A stretch of DNA of 64,000 nucleotides from Lentzea albidocapillata (GCF_000719115.1 NZ_JOEA01000003.1:310001-374000); one strand, 5' to 3'; positions 18,175 to 30,997 are shown, counted from the first letter of the stretch. A program made the numbers and translations. Notes: generated by a model not told the origin, from the sequence alone.

Positions 18175-20373
18175 GTGGCCAGCCACAAGCCAGGCAAGCT
18201 CGTGAAGGCGGCGCTGGAGAAGGCGGTCGACAAGGTCACCGAACTGGTGAACCCGCCGATCCCCGGCACCCCGGGCAGTGAGCCGCCGTCGCTCGACGAG
18301 CCGACCGAGCCGCGGGGGCCGTTGCCGCCCAAGCCCGACCAGACCGGACCGGAGACGGTGTCGCCGACGGGCGCCCCGACCGGAGCACCCCAGCTGTCCC
18401 GGGGCCAGCAGGGTGAGTTCCTCACCACCTCCACCGGCGCTCGGCTGCACGACACCGACCACTCGCTGAAGGCCGGAGAACGCGGGCCGACGTTGCTGCA
18501 GGACCACCACCTGCGTGAGAAGGTCATGCACTTCGACCACGAACGCATTCCGGAGCGCGTCGTGCACGCGCGTGGGTACGGGGCGCACGGCGTGTTCGTC
18601 GGCTACGGCACCGCGTCGAACGTCTGCATGGCCGGCTTTCTCGGCGACGGCGTGGAAACGCCCGTGTTCGTGCGGTTCTCGACCGTGCTGGGCTCGCGCG
18701 GCTCGGCGGACACCGTGCGGGACACCCGCGGGTTCGCGACGAAGTTCTACACCAAGGAGGGCAACTTCGACCTGGTGGGAAACAACATGCCGGTGTTCTT
18801 CATCCAGGACGGGATCAAGTTCCCGGACGTGATCCACGCGGGCAAGCCCCACCCGGACCGGGAGATCCCGCAGGCACAGAGCGCGCACGACACGTTCTGG
18901 GACTTCGTCTCGACCCACACCGAGGCCACCCACCACGTCATGTGGAACATGTCCGACCGCGGCATCCCCCGCTCGTACCGCATGATGGAAGGCTTCGGCG
19001 TCCACACGTTCCGCCTCGTCAACGCCGAGGGCGAGACCGTGCTCGCGAAGTTCCACTGGAAGCCGAAGCTGGGCGTGCACTCCCTGGTGTGGGAGGAGGC
19101 CCAGCTGGCCGGCGGCTTCGACCCCGACTTCCACCGCCGCGACCTCGCCGACGCCATCGAGTCCGGCGCGTACCCGCAGTGGGAGCTCGGCCTGCAGATC
19201 ATGCCCGACAGTCCACAACAGACCTTCGAGGGCATCGACCTGCTCGACCCGACGAAGATCGTCCCGGAGGAGCTCGCGCCGGTGCAGCCGATCGGCATGC
19301 TGACGCTCAACCGCAACCCGCAGAACTACTTCGCGGAGACCGAGCAGGTGGCGTTCCACGTCGGCAACCTGGTGCCGGGCGTCGACGTCACCGACGACCC
19401 GCTGCTGCAGGCCCGGCTGTTCTCCTACCTGGACACCCAGCTGACCAGGCTCGCGGGTCCCAACTTCAACCAGATCCCGATCAACCGCCCGCACGCGCCG
19501 GTCAACGACATGCTCCGCGACGGGTTCCACCAGCACGCGGTGCACGCGGGCGTCGCCCCCTACCGGCCGAACACGCTCGACGGCGGCAACCCGTTCGTCG
19601 CGAAGGCCCAGGACCGGCCGCTCGTCGAGGTGGCGCAACCGTTGCCGAGGGCCGTCAAGGTCCGTGAGGCGCCTAAGTCGTTCGCGGACCACTTCACGCA
19701 GCCGAGGTTGTTCTGGCAGAGCCTGTCGCCGGTCGAGAAGGAACACCTCGTGAACGCGTTCACCTTCGAACTGGGCAAGTGCTACGAGCAGGCGATCAAG
19801 GAACGCGAGCTGCTGGTGCTGGCAGGCGTCGACGCCACGCTGTGCGCGGGGGTGGCCAGGGGGCTGGGACTTCCGGTGCCGGCGACGGCCAGGCTGAAGA
19901 AGGTCACGCCCAGTCCGGCCCTGTCGCAGGTCGGGCACACGTGGCCCCCGGATGGTCGCATCATCGGGATCGTGGTCGACCCAGCCGATCTCGACGGCGT
20001 GCGCACGGTGCGCGAGACCGTCCTGGCGGGCGGAATGGTGCCGTTGCTGATCGCTCCGACCGGCGGGCCGCTCGGCGACAGCGATCTGGTCGCGCAGCGC
20101 ACGTTCCACACCGCGCGATCGATCGAGTTCGACGCACTGCTGGTCGCGGGCAACGCCACCGACCCGCGCGTCGCCCTCATGATCCAGGAGTGCTTCCGCC
20201 ATGCCAAGGCCATCGGGGCGTGGGGCACCGGACGCACCGCCCTGGAAGCCGCGGGATGCGGGACGGGACCGGGGATCGTGGTCGACGACGACCCGTCGAA
20301 GGTCCTCGCGGAGGTCACCACGCTGCTCGGTGCCCACCGCGTGTGGGACCGCTTCCCCCCGGCCATCGCATGA
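18175..20373 (+). CDS. katE: Large-subunit catalase (HPII/KatE type)
   Basis: 732 residues, the length of clade 2 large catalases. Residues ~1-85 are a polar Pro-rich extension. The catalytic His lies in RVVHARGYGAHG (~130), the distal Asn in GNNMPVFF (~203), and the haem-ligand Tyr in RLFSYLDTQ (~417). Residues ~590-730 form the C-terminal flavodoxin/DJ-1-like domain typical of HPII. It dismutates H2O2 in the cytoplasm. GTG 18175 follows GGTAGGAGG. The stop overlaps the ankyrin gene (ATGA), so the two are translated together. Confidence 0.96.
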   Translation: MASHKPGKLVKAALEKAVDKVTELVNPPIPGTPGSEPPSLDEPTEPRGPLPPKPDQTGPETVSPTGAPTGAPQLSRGQQGEFLTTSTGARLHDTDHSLKAGERGPTLLQDHHLREKVMHFDHERIPERVVHARGYGAHGVFVGYGTASNVCMAGFLGDGVETPVFVRFSTVLGSRGSADTVRDTRGFATKFYTKEGNFDLVGNNMPVFFIQDGIKFPDVIHAGKPHPDREIPQAQSAHDTFWDFVSTHTEATHHVMWNMSDRGIPRSYRMMEGFGVHTFRLVNAEGETVLAKFHWKPKLGVHSLVWEEAQLAGGFDPDFHRRDLADAIESGAYPQWELGLQIMPDSPQQTFEGIDLLDPTKIVPEELAPVQPIGMLTLNRNPQNYFAETEQVAFHVGNLVPGVDVTDDPLLQARLFSYLDTQLTRLAGPNFNQIPINRPHAPVNDMLRDGFHQHAVHAGVAPYRPNTLDGGNPFVAKAQDRPLVEVAQPLPRAVKVREAPKSFADHFTQPRLFWQSLSPVEKEHLVNAFTFELGKCYEQAIKERELLVLAGVDATLCAGVARGLGLPVPATARLKKVTPSPALSQVGHTWPPDGRIIGIVVDPADLDGVRTVRETVLAGGMVPLLIAPTGGPLGDSDLVAQRTFHTARSIEFDALLVAGNATDPRVALMIQECFRHAKAIGAWGTGRTALEAAGCGTGPGIVVDDDPSKVLAEVTTLLGAHRVWDRFPPAIA

Positions 20374-20786
20374 GCGGCCAGGAAGCGCTCACCGAGCAGG
20401 AGCTGGCCTTCCTCCGCTCGATGTTCGACCTGGCCCGCGCCGGGGACACGGCGCGACTGGCCGAGGCGGTCGACGCGGGGATACCGGTCAACCTCACCAA
20501 CGGTGCGGGCGACACCCTGCTGATCCTCGCCGCCTACCACCGCCATCCGGACGCGGTCGAGGCGTTGCTGGAGCGGGGCGCCGACACCGGCAGGATCAAC
20601 GACCGGGGACAGACCGCCCTGGGAGCCGCGGTGTTCCGGCGCTCGGAGCGCATCGTCCGCCTGCTGCTCGCCGCGGGGGCGGACCCCGCTCTCGGACCGA
20701 GGTCCGCGCTCGACGTCGCCCGGCACTTCGACCTGCCGGAGATGCTGGCGCTGCTGGAGCCCGTCCTGGGTGCGCATACCCGGTGA
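20370..20786 (+). CDS. Ankyrin-repeat protein coupled to catalase
   Basis: 138 residues with about three ankyrin repeats: RAGDTARLAEAVDAGIPVNLTN, then GDTLLILAAYHRHPDAVEALL and GQTALGAAVFRRSERIVRLLL. No signal peptide. Its ATG overlaps the katE stop by 4 nt, so it is made in proportion to the catalase. In Pseudomonas aeruginosa the ankyrin protein AnkB is encoded beside a catalase gene and supports its activity; a similar helper or scaffold role here is inference. Confidence 0.88.
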   Translation: MSGQEALTEQELAFLRSMFDLARAGDTARLAEAVDAGIPVNLTNGAGDTLLILAAYHRHPDAVEALLERGADTGRINDRGQTALGAAVFRRSERIVRLLLAAGADPALGPRSALDVARHFDLPEMLALLEPVLGAHTR

Positions 20787-20846
20787 AACCGCACGTGGGC
20801 GGGGCGGCGCCACGCTGCCTCGCCCGCGATTCGCGGACGAACCGGC

Positions 20847-21134
20847 CTACCTCGGAGCGATGTCCACGACCAGCGGCCACATCACCATGTCGAGCGTCAG
20901 GTCGCTGCGGATCACCGGGATCCACCGCAGGTTCGTGCCGGGGTCGACCATCTCCGGCCCGACCGCGACCGCACGCCGGAACGGCGGCTCGGCGGACGGG
21001 GAGGGATCGAAGTACGTCACGACGGCACCGTTCTCGAGGTGCTCGGTGACGGTACTTCCGCGTTCGGATACCGGCTTTCGGTTGTCCGGCGGCCGGGGTG
21101 GTTCGCCGCGCGGCGCTGACGGTGTGGTGGCCAT
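20847..21134 (-). CDS. Hypothetical protein
   Basis: 95 residues from ATG 21134. The N-terminal third is Pro/Arg-rich and probably disordered (APRGEPPRPPDNRKP); the rest alternates strands (GAVVTYFDPSPS, LRWIPVIRSDLTLDMVMWPL). No motif recognised, and no signal peptide. It converges with the ankyrin gene. A longer open frame upstream runs into the transposase remnant and is not used. Confidence 0.5.
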   Translation of the reverse strand: MATTPSAPRGEPPRPPDNRKPVSERGSTVTEHLENGAVVTYFDPSPSAEPPFRRAVAVGPEMVDPGTNLRWIPVIRSDLTLDMVMWPLVVDIAPR

Positions 21135-21228
21135 GGTCAGAAATACCCCGGCCGGACCGGGATAACCGTGACGACCGGAGTCAGGTTTGGTCATGCAGCG
21201 CACCGAGAGCGTCCCGGCGCGTCCCGAT

Positions 21229-21612
21229 GAAGCGCAACAGGGTTCACCATCGCACCGCCGCCCTCCGGCGGAATGCGATCCACACTCACCACCGGACTGG
21301 CTCGCGAGTACGGCACCGTCGTCGTGGAAGACCTCAATGTCTCGGGCATGCTCAGCAACCGCACGCTGGCCCGGCACCTGGCGGATGTCTCCTTCGGTGA
21401 GATCAGACGCCAGCTCACCTACAAAACCACCTGGAACGGCGGCCGTCTCGACGTCGCGAGCCGCTGGTTCCCCAGTTCCAAGACGTGCTCGGGCTGTCAG
21501 GCAGTGAAAACCAAACTGCCTCTCCGATCAGTACACCTACGCCTGTGAGCACTGCGGCCTGGTCCTCGATCGGGATGAGAACGCCGCGCTCAACCTCGGC
21601 AGGTGGCCGTGA
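21229..21612 (+). pseudogene. IS200/IS605-type tnpB remnant (C-terminal part)
   Basis: The C-terminal ~120 residues of a TnpB/OrfB protein in three frame pieces. MKRNRVHHRTAALRRNAIH (from 21229) is followed, after a frameshift near 21273, by LTTGLAREYGTVVVEDLNVSGML. Then comes the zinc-knuckle and RuvC region CSGCQAVKTKLPL, and after a one-base deletion near 21520 YACEHCGLVLDRDENAALNL, ending at 21612. The RuvC Glu (VVVEDLNV) and final Asp (DRDEN) are visible, but the N-terminal two thirds are missing, so it is dead. No transposase tnpA or element ends are evident. Confidence 0.9.
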
Positions 21613-21739
21613 AGCGTCTACCCCCACCAGCTACCTGGACAAGACGGGGACTTTCGTCCAGCAATAGACGAATCACTGATGTTACCTAGACCTCAGTGAA
21701 CGGGTACCTGATCAGATCTGGCTCAACGGAAGGCAGACA

Positions 21740-23023
21740 GTGGATCCAGGACCGCTGCTGTACGCCGGTGCGGGCTTGGCGACGCTCACCGCCGCACTGC
21801 TCCCCCGGTTGCTCGACCGCGCACCGATCTCCATGCCGATGCTGTTCCTCGGCGCGGGCGCCCTGACGTTCACGGTGGCCGACGCCCTGCCCGATCCCGA
21901 CCCCGTCGCGCACAGCGGCGTGCTCCTGCGTCTGACCGAGCTCTGCGTGATCATCTCGCTGATGGGCGCGGGCCTCGCGCTGAACCGCCAGGTCAGCCTG
22001 CGCGGCTGGGCGAGCACCTGGCGGCTGCTCGCCATCACCATGCCCCTGTCCATGCTCGCCGTGGCCCTGCTCGGCTGGGGTGCGCTGGGCCTCGGCGCCG
22101 GGGCCGCCGTCCTGCTCGCGGCCGTGCTCGCGCCCACCGACCCGGTGCTGGCCAGTGAGGTGCAGGTCGCCGAACCCGCCGAGCACCCGGACTCCGACGA
22201 GGACGAGGCCAGGTTCGCGCTCACCTCGGAGGCGGGGCTCAACGACGGGCTGGCGTTCCCGTTCACCTACGCCGCCATCGCCATCAGCCTGGCCGGGGCG
22301 GCGCCGTCGCAGTGGCTCGGGCACTGGCTCGCGGTGGACGTGCTGTGGCGGCTCGCGGCCGCGGTCGCGGTCGGCCTGCTGATCGGCTGGGCGCTGGGCA
22401 AGCTGTTCTTCTCGGCACCGTCGAAGAAGTTCCGCCTGGCCGAGCACGCGGAGGGCTTCGTGGCGCTCGCGGCGACGTTCCTCGCCTACGGGATCGCCGA
22501 ACTGGTGGAGGGGTACGGGTTCGTCGCGGTCTTCGTGTGCGCGTGCGCGGTCCGGGCGGGCGAACGCCGCCACGGCTACCACCAGGTCCTGCACCGCTAC
22601 GTCGAGCAGGCCGAGCGCATGCTCACCGTGCTGATCGTCTTCCTGCTCGGCGGTGCCGCCGCCACCGGACTGCTGGCGGGCGTGGGCTGGCGGCAGGTCC
22701 TCGTCGCCGCGGCGGTGCTGCTGCTCGTGCGGCCGCTGGCGGGGTGGATCGGCCTGCTCGGCGGCAGGACCGGTCCGCGCGAACGGACCGTCATCGCGTT
22801 CTTCGGGGTGCGTGGGGTCGGCTCGTTGTTCTACCTCGTGTACGCCCTGCAGCACGGCGAGTTCGCCGAGCAGACCGCGCTGTGGCAGGTCGTCGGGCTC
22901 GTCGTGATCGGCTCGATCCTCCTGCACGGGGTCTCCGCGTCCCCGGTCATGTGGCTGCTGGACCGGAAACGACGGCGCAAAGCCCAGGCACAGCACGAAG
23001 AGACCTCTGACACCCACGTGTGA
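21740..23023 (+). CDS. CPA1-type Na+(K+)/H+ antiporter
   Basis: 427 residues, polytopic: about 12 hydrophobic segments from residue 5 to 415. The ion-binding region LAPTDPVLASEVQV (~130) and LTSEAGLNDGLAFPF (~160) match the CPA1/NhaP family with its Asn-Asp pair. It exchanges monovalent cations for protons across the cytoplasmic membrane, for pH or salt homeostasis. A basic tail (RKRRRKAQAQHEE) is cytoplasmic. GTG 21740 is preceded by GGAAGG. It stands alone between the tnpB remnant and the converging ligase. Confidence 0.9.
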   Translation: MDPGPLLYAGAGLATLTAALLPRLLDRAPISMPMLFLGAGALTFTVADALPDPDPVAHSGVLLRLTELCVIISLMGAGLALNRQVSLRGWASTWRLLAITMPLSMLAVALLGWGALGLGAGAAVLLAAVLAPTDPVLASEVQVAEPAEHPDSDEDEARFALTSEAGLNDGLAFPFTYAAIAISLAGAAPSQWLGHWLAVDVLWRLAAAVAVGLLIGWALGKLFFSAPSKKFRLAEHAEGFVALAATFLAYGIAELVEGYGFVAVFVCACAVRAGERRHGYHQVLHRYVEQAERMLTVLIVFLLGGAAATGLLAGVGWRQVLVAAAVLLLVRPLAGWIGLLGGRTGPRERTVIAFFGVRGVGSLFYLVYALQHGEFAEQTALWQVVGLVVIGSILLHGVSASPVMWLLDRKRRRKAQAQHEETSDTHV

Positions 23024-23033
23024 GGTCAGCGGT

Positions 23034-26785
<3,752 letters not shown>

Positions 26786-26786
<1 letters not shown>

Positions 26787-26795
26787 TATGCATAA
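26786..26795. promoter_or_regulatory. Palindrome TTATGCATAA, candidate MarR operator
   Basis: A perfect 10-bp AT-rich palindrome in the 56-bp gap between the membrane-protein gene and the divergent molybdenum hydroxylase operon; it touches the ATG of the former. The MarR regulator at the end of that operon is the obvious candidate to bind it. Copies of GCTGAGC flank it on both sides. Confidence 0.45.
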
Positions 26796-26842
26796 CCCGG
26801 CGTGCTACGTTCAGTGCGCTGAGCAAATCAGGAGGTATCGCG

Positions 26843-27313
26843 GTGGCCCGATATCTGTTGCGCGTCAACGGTGAACGGCGCGAGGTCGACGTCGACGGAG
26901 ACACTCCCCTGCTGTGGGTGCTGCGCGACGAGCTGGGGTTGACGGGGGTCAAGTACGGGTGCGGGGTCGGCCTGTGCGGTGCCTGCACGTCCCATGTGGA
27001 CGGTGCGGCGGCGCGGCCCTGCGTGCGCACGGCGGCCGACAGCGCGCAGACCCGGATCACGACGATCGAGGGGCTGTCCCGCGACGGGGACCACCCGGTG
27101 CAGCGGGCGTGGCGGGAGCTCGACGTGGCGCAGTGCGGTTACTGCCAGCCCGGCCAGGTCATGGCCGCGGCGGCGCTGCTCGCCCGTGATCCCGATCCCG
27201 ACGACGCGGCGATCGAGGAAGCCCTGCGCGACAACGTGTGCCGCTGCGGGAGCTACCCCCGCATCCGCGCCGCCGTGCGCCGCGCGAGCCGGATCATGCG
27301 GGAGGAACGGTGA
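26843..27313 (+). CDS. (2Fe-2S)-binding subunit of molybdenum hydroxylase (IorA/CoxS type)
   Basis: 156 residues. Plant-type [2Fe-2S] site YGCGVGLCGACTSHVDG (~43-60) and the second cluster in CGYCQPGQVMAAAALL and CRCGSYPRIRAAV (~98-145). It passes electrons from the molybdenum subunit to an acceptor. GTG 26843 follows AGGAGG. The stop overlaps the large-subunit start (GTGA), the usual arrangement for a heterodimer. It has no signal of its own and would be exported with its Tat-targeted partner. Confidence 0.94.
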   Translation: MARYLLRVNGERREVDVDGDTPLLWVLRDELGLTGVKYGCGVGLCGACTSHVDGAAARPCVRTAADSAQTRITTIEGLSRDGDHPVQRAWRELDVAQCGYCQPGQVMAAAALLARDPDPDDAAIEEALRDNVCRCGSYPRIRAAVRRASRIMREER

Positions 27314-29337
27314 TCAGCAGGCGGACGTTGTTGCGCGGCGCGGGAATCGGTGCGCTGGTCGTCGCGGTGCCGGTGCCCGCGCTCGCCGCGGAGGGGCTCG
27401 TGCCGAACGTCTTCGTGCGGCTGGACGACGCGGGCCGGATCACCGCGACCGTGCCCCGCCCGGACACCGGCCAGGGCGTGCGGACCGTGGTCGCGCTGAT
27501 GGTCGCCGAGGAACTGGCGGTCGAGGCCGGCGACGTCGCGCTGGAGCAGGCACACGGTGACACCGAACGCTTCGGCTCGCAGGCCGTGGCGAACTCGGCC
27601 TCGGTGCGGCAGCTCGCCACGCCCATCCGCACGGCCGCCGCGACCGCGCGCTGCCTGCTCGTCACCGCCGCCGCGCAGCGCTGGAGCGTGCCGGTCGCCG
27701 AATGCACCGCTCGCGACGGCTTCGTGCGCCACCCGCGCCGCGGGAAGCTCCCCTACCGGGCGCTGGTCCGGGCCGCGGCCGCACTCGATCCCGCCACCGT
27801 GCCCGTCGAGCTCACGCCACCGGAGAAGTGGCGGCTGCTGGGCAAGACCCGCGGCGGACGCGTGGACGCCCGCGACGTCGTCACCGGCCGCACCACGTAC
27901 GGCATCGACGCGCGGCCACCCGGAGGTCTGGTCGCCGTGGTCGCCCGCCCACCGTGGATCGGCGCGGTCCCCGACACGATCGACGACACCGCCGCCCGCG
28001 GTCTGCCGGGTGTGGTCGACGTCCTCACGCTCACCGCGCCGGCCGACGGACAGGGCGGCGTCGCGGTCATCGCCCGGTCGACCCACCAGGCGTTGCGCGG
28101 CCGCGACGCGCTGCGGATCACCTGGCGCGGCGGCACACCCACCGCCGACAGCCGCGCGTGGCTCGCGGACCTGCACGCGGCGTTGCCCGCGCAGAGCCCG
28201 ATCGACGGCGTCCAGCAGGTCTACTCCATGCCGTTGCTCGCGCACGCGCCGATGGAACCGATGAACGCCACCGCGTACGTCCGTCCGGATGGCGTGACCA
28301 TCTGGGCTCCCACGCAGGATCCCGGTGGCCTGCGCACCCAGCTGGCCCGCCAGCTCGGCGTGCCCGCCGCGTCCGTGCGGGTGGAGGCGACGGCGGCGGG
28401 AGGCGCGTTCGGGCGGCGCATCGAACCCGACCCGGTGCTGGAGGCGGTGGCCTGCTCACGGCGGGCCGGCGCTCCGGTCCAGGTGCTGTGGACCAGGGCC
28501 GACGACATGCGTCACGACTCGTACCGGCCGATGTCCGTGCACCGGATGTCGGCGGAGATCGGTTCCGATGGTCTGCCCATCCGAAGGGCCCACGAGGTCG
28601 TCACCTGGCCGTTGACCGTCCTGCCGCTGTTCGCCAACCCCGCCCTGATCAAGGCCAGCGGCGACCACTTCCCGTACACCGTGCCGGGGAACGTCTCGGT
28701 CATCGTGCGGCCCGCGCCGCTGCGCACCGGGTTCTGGCGGTCCGTCTACGCGGGACAGTTCGTCTACGCCGAGGAGAACTTCCTCAGCGAGATCGGCAGG
28801 AGTTCCGGCCTCGACCAGGTCGCACTGCGCCGTTCGCTGCTGCCCGCCGGCTCGCGGCTGCACAAGGTGCTCGACACCGTCGCCGACCGCGCCCGCTGGA
28901 CCAGGCCGCCCGCGCCGGGCACCTCACGCGGCGTCGCGTGCCTGGAGGAATACGGCTCCGCGATAGCGGTGATCGCCGTCGCCGAGCCGGGCTCACGCCG
29001 CGTGCTGCGCGTGCACGCGGCCGTCGACGTCGGCGTCGCGCTGCACCCGTCCGGCGTCCGCGCCCAGGTCGAGGGCTGCGTGACCGACGCGCTGTCCACT
29101 GTGCTCGGTGCGCAGATCACCGTCCGGGAAGGCGGGGTGGCGGAGTCGTCGTTCGGCGACTACCGGTGGGCGCGGATCGGCCAGACACCCGACATCGACG
29201 TCACCATCGTGCAGTCGAACGCCCCGCTGGGAGGTCTCGGCGAGCTCGCCTATCCGCCGGCGGCAGCCGCCATCGCGTCGGCGATCGCGGGCGACACGCC
29301 CGTGACCAGCATGCCGTTCGGGACCGCCGTGGGGTGA
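27310..29337 (+). CDS. Molybdopterin-dependent aldehyde/N-heterocycle oxidoreductase, large subunit (IorB type)
   Basis: 675 residues. N-terminus ISRRTLLRGAGIGALVVAV is a twin-arginine signal, so the folded enzyme is exported. The molybdopterin motif GGAFGRR (~360), the substrate-channel stretch YSMPLLAHAPMEPMNATAY (~305) and the C-terminal NAPLGGLGELAYPP with the conserved Glu fit isoquinoline 1-oxidoreductase beta-type xanthine-oxidase relatives. They hydroxylate aldehydes or N-heterocycles with water. Substrate unknown. GTG 27310 overlaps the small subunit. No cytochrome subunit follows, so the electron acceptor is unclear. Confidence 0.93.
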   Translation: MISRRTLLRGAGIGALVVAVPVPALAAEGLVPNVFVRLDDAGRITATVPRPDTGQGVRTVVALMVAEELAVEAGDVALEQAHGDTERFGSQAVANSASVRQLATPIRTAAATARCLLVTAAAQRWSVPVAECTARDGFVRHPRRGKLPYRALVRAAAALDPATVPVELTPPEKWRLLGKTRGGRVDARDVVTGRTTYGIDARPPGGLVAVVARPPWIGAVPDTIDDTAARGLPGVVDVLTLTAPADGQGGVAVIARSTHQALRGRDALRITWRGGTPTADSRAWLADLHAALPAQSPIDGVQQVYSMPLLAHAPMEPMNATAYVRPDGVTIWAPTQDPGGLRTQLARQLGVPAASVRVEATAAGGAFGRRIEPDPVLEAVACSRRAGAPVQVLWTRADDMRHDSYRPMSVHRMSAEIGSDGLPIRRAHEVVTWPLTVLPLFANPALIKASGDHFPYTVPGNVSVIVRPAPLRTGFWRSVYAGQFVYAEENFLSEIGRSSGLDQVALRRSLLPAGSRLHKVLDTVADRARWTRPPAPGTSRGVACLEEYGSAIAVIAVAEPGSRRVLRVHAAVDVGVALHPSGVRAQVEGCVTDALSTVLGAQITVREGGVAESSFGDYRWARIGQTPDIDVTIVQSNAPLGGLGELAYPPAAAAIASAIAGDTPVTSMPFGTAVG

Positions 29338-29363
29338 TCGGGCGGGTCTGGGATGATGGGGCC

Positions 29364-29849
29364 GTGGCCGAGGGAGACGAGCTGGCGGTGGCCGACCGCC
29401 CGGACCAGGTGGGCGCGGACGTCGCCACCTGGCCCACCGGCAGGCTCCTGTCCGTGGCGGCACGCGTCGTCGAGAAGCGCTTCGAGGACTTCCTGGCGAC
29501 CCGCGGCCTCACCCACGCCGGCATGATCACCCTGCACCACCTGGCCGACGGCCCGCGCTCGCAACGCGAACTGGCCCTGCTCTGCCGCGTCACCGACCAG
29601 ACCATGAGCCGCACGATCGAACACCTCGACCGAGGCGCCCACGTCGTGCGCAGCCAGGACACCAAGGACCGCCGCCGGACGTCGGTGAAGATCACTCCGG
29701 CGGGCCGCCGCGCCCTCGCCGCCGTCCGCCGCGAGGAACGCGAGTCCGACACGCTGCTCGGTGCCGTGGAGGACTACGAACACTTCCGGCAGCAGCTGAT
29801 CGCGCTCATCGCGGCGGCAACGTCCACAGAGGACCAGCGCCTCGGGTAG
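29364..29849 (+). CDS. MarR-family transcriptional regulator
   Basis: 161 residues from GTG 29364; an in-frame GTG at 29334 would overlap the upstream stop (GTGA) and add 10 residues. Winged-helix core: HAGMITLHHLADGPRSQRELA, then RVTDQTMSRTIEHLDRGAHVVRSQD and the wing TKDRRRTSVKITPAGRRAL with the DxR signature. It likely controls the molybdenum hydroxylase genes just upstream and the divergent membrane protein, probably through a small aromatic or aldehyde ligand. Its last 76 nt overlap the extended tail of the converging LacI frame. Confidence 0.9.
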   Translation: MAEGDELAVADRPDQVGADVATWPTGRLLSVAARVVEKRFEDFLATRGLTHAGMITLHHLADGPRSQRELALLCRVTDQTMSRTIEHLDRGAHVVRSQDTKDRRRTSVKITPAGRRALAAVRREERESDTLLGAVEDYEHFRQQLIALIAAATSTEDQRLG

Positions 29850-30979
29850 TGCCGTCCGTCAGGCCGCGAGTGCGCCACCCGGCTCTCGTCGCGCTCAGGG
29901 CTCCTTCGTACCGCAGATGAGCACGAAACCGCACCCGCGTACATCACCGCCGCTAGGGCGTGTCCCGTAAGTCTCGTCCGCGATAGTCGCGGCCGAGGGC
30001 CCCGGAGGCGGCACCGCCGCAACGCCCGAATACGCCCGGTATGAGGCGCCACCCCGAACCCCGGCTTGTCCTGGGCCACCGTCGTCAGCGCCGGATCGAC
30101 CACCGAGGCGATCTCGATGTCGTCGAACCCGACCAGCGCCAGGTCCCGCGGCACCCGCAACCCGGCGGCACGGGCGGCGAGCAACGCGCCGACCGCCATC
30201 TCGTCGCTGGCCGCGAACACCGCGGTGGGCGGCTCGTCCAGTGCCAGAAGTCGTTGCATGGCAGCGGTTCCGCTCGCCCGGTAGAAGTCGCCGGCGACGA
30301 CGTAGCCGGCGCGCGGTTCGGCACCCGCGTCCCTCAGTGCCGCGCGGTAGCCGGAAAGCCGGGCGTCGGACGGCTGGTTGCCGGGCGGGCCGGTGATCGT
30401 GGCGATCCGCGAGTGGCCCAGGCCGACGAGGTGGGCGACGGCCGCTCGGGCGCCGCCGGAGTTGTCCGACGTGACGTAGGTGGCCCGGGGTCCGTCGACG
30501 GCCACGTCCAGCGCGACGCACGGAACTCCGGACTGGGCGAAGGCTTCGAACGCCTCGGCGTCGGAGCCGCTGTCGATCAGGACGAGCCCGCCGAGGTGGT
30601 GGCGGCGGGTCATGTTCACGTAGCCGACCGGGTCGGCGAGCGATGCGCCCACCTCACGGGCGTCGCCGCTGGTCGCGAGCATCAGCAGGTGGTAGCCGTG
30701 CGCGCTCAGGGCGGACTTGAGGCCTATCAACAGGTCCTGCAGGTACGGGTGCCGCCAGCCGGGCCTGCGGTGGTCGGTGTCCCAGACCAGTCCGATCATC
30801 GTCGACTGCTTCGTCGACAACGCCCGCGCGGACTCGTTGGGCCGGTAGTCCAGCTCTTTCGCGACGCGCAGCACACGTTCCCGCGTGTCCTCGTTCACCG
30901 TTTCCGGCTGGTTGAAGACGCGCGACACCGTCGCCACGGACACGCCGCAGAGCTGGGCGATCTCTCGCCCGGTCGCCAT
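29774..30979 (-). CDS. LacI-family regulator with abnormal C-terminus
   Basis: The HTH (ATGREIAQLCGVSVATVSRVFNQP, residues 2-25) and periplasmic-binding-like sensor domain are normal up to FDDIEIASVVDPALTTVAQDKPGFG (~309). The last ~30 residues of the family are missing; the frame instead runs through unrelated Arg-rich sequence to a TAG at 29774 (401 residues) and overlaps the MarR gene. ATG 30979 has GGAGGTCCG before it. It lies divergent to the beta-glucoside import genes, like CebR in Streptomyces, and a GTAA-N4-TTAC site lies 19 bp upstream. It may be impaired for ligand binding or still function as a truncated repressor. Confidence 0.8.
   Translation of the reverse strand: MATGREIAQLCGVSVATVSRVFNQPETVNEDTRERVLRVAKELDYRPNESARALSTKQSTMIGLVWDTDHRRPGWRHPYLQDLLIGLKSALSAHGYHLLMLATSGDAREVGASLADPVGYVNMTRRHHLGGLVLIDSGSDAEAFEAFAQSGVPCVALDVAVDGPRATYVTSDNSGGARAAVAHLVGLGHSRIATITGPPGNQPSDARLSGYRAALRDAGAEPRAGYVVAGDFYRASGTAAMQRLLALDEPPTAVFAASDEMAVGALLAARAAGLRVPRDLALVGFDDIEIASVVDPALTTVAQDKPGFGVAPHTGRIRALRRCRLRGPRPRLSRTRLTGHALAAVMYAGAVSCSSAVRRSPERDESRVAHSRPDGRHYPRRWSSVDVAAAMSAISCCRKCS
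29953..30053. mobile_element. Possible insertion-sequence end remnant
   Basis: The stretch where the LacI gene loses homology. It begins with CTAGGGCGTGTCCCGTAAG and contains a CCGCGA-TAG-TCGCGG hairpin (29978-29992). GGCGTGTCCCGTAAG-like ends are seen in actinomycete insertion sequences, from memory. No transposase is present, so this could be a leftover end, or unrelated sequence. Confidence 0.25.
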
Positions 30980-30997
30980 CGGACCTCCCGTTTCACC

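Noticed and set aside
18073..20337. A 754-codon open frame antisense to katE
   Set aside because: It mirrors the catalase gene, is Arg/Val/His-rich without any domain, and comes from high third-position GC.
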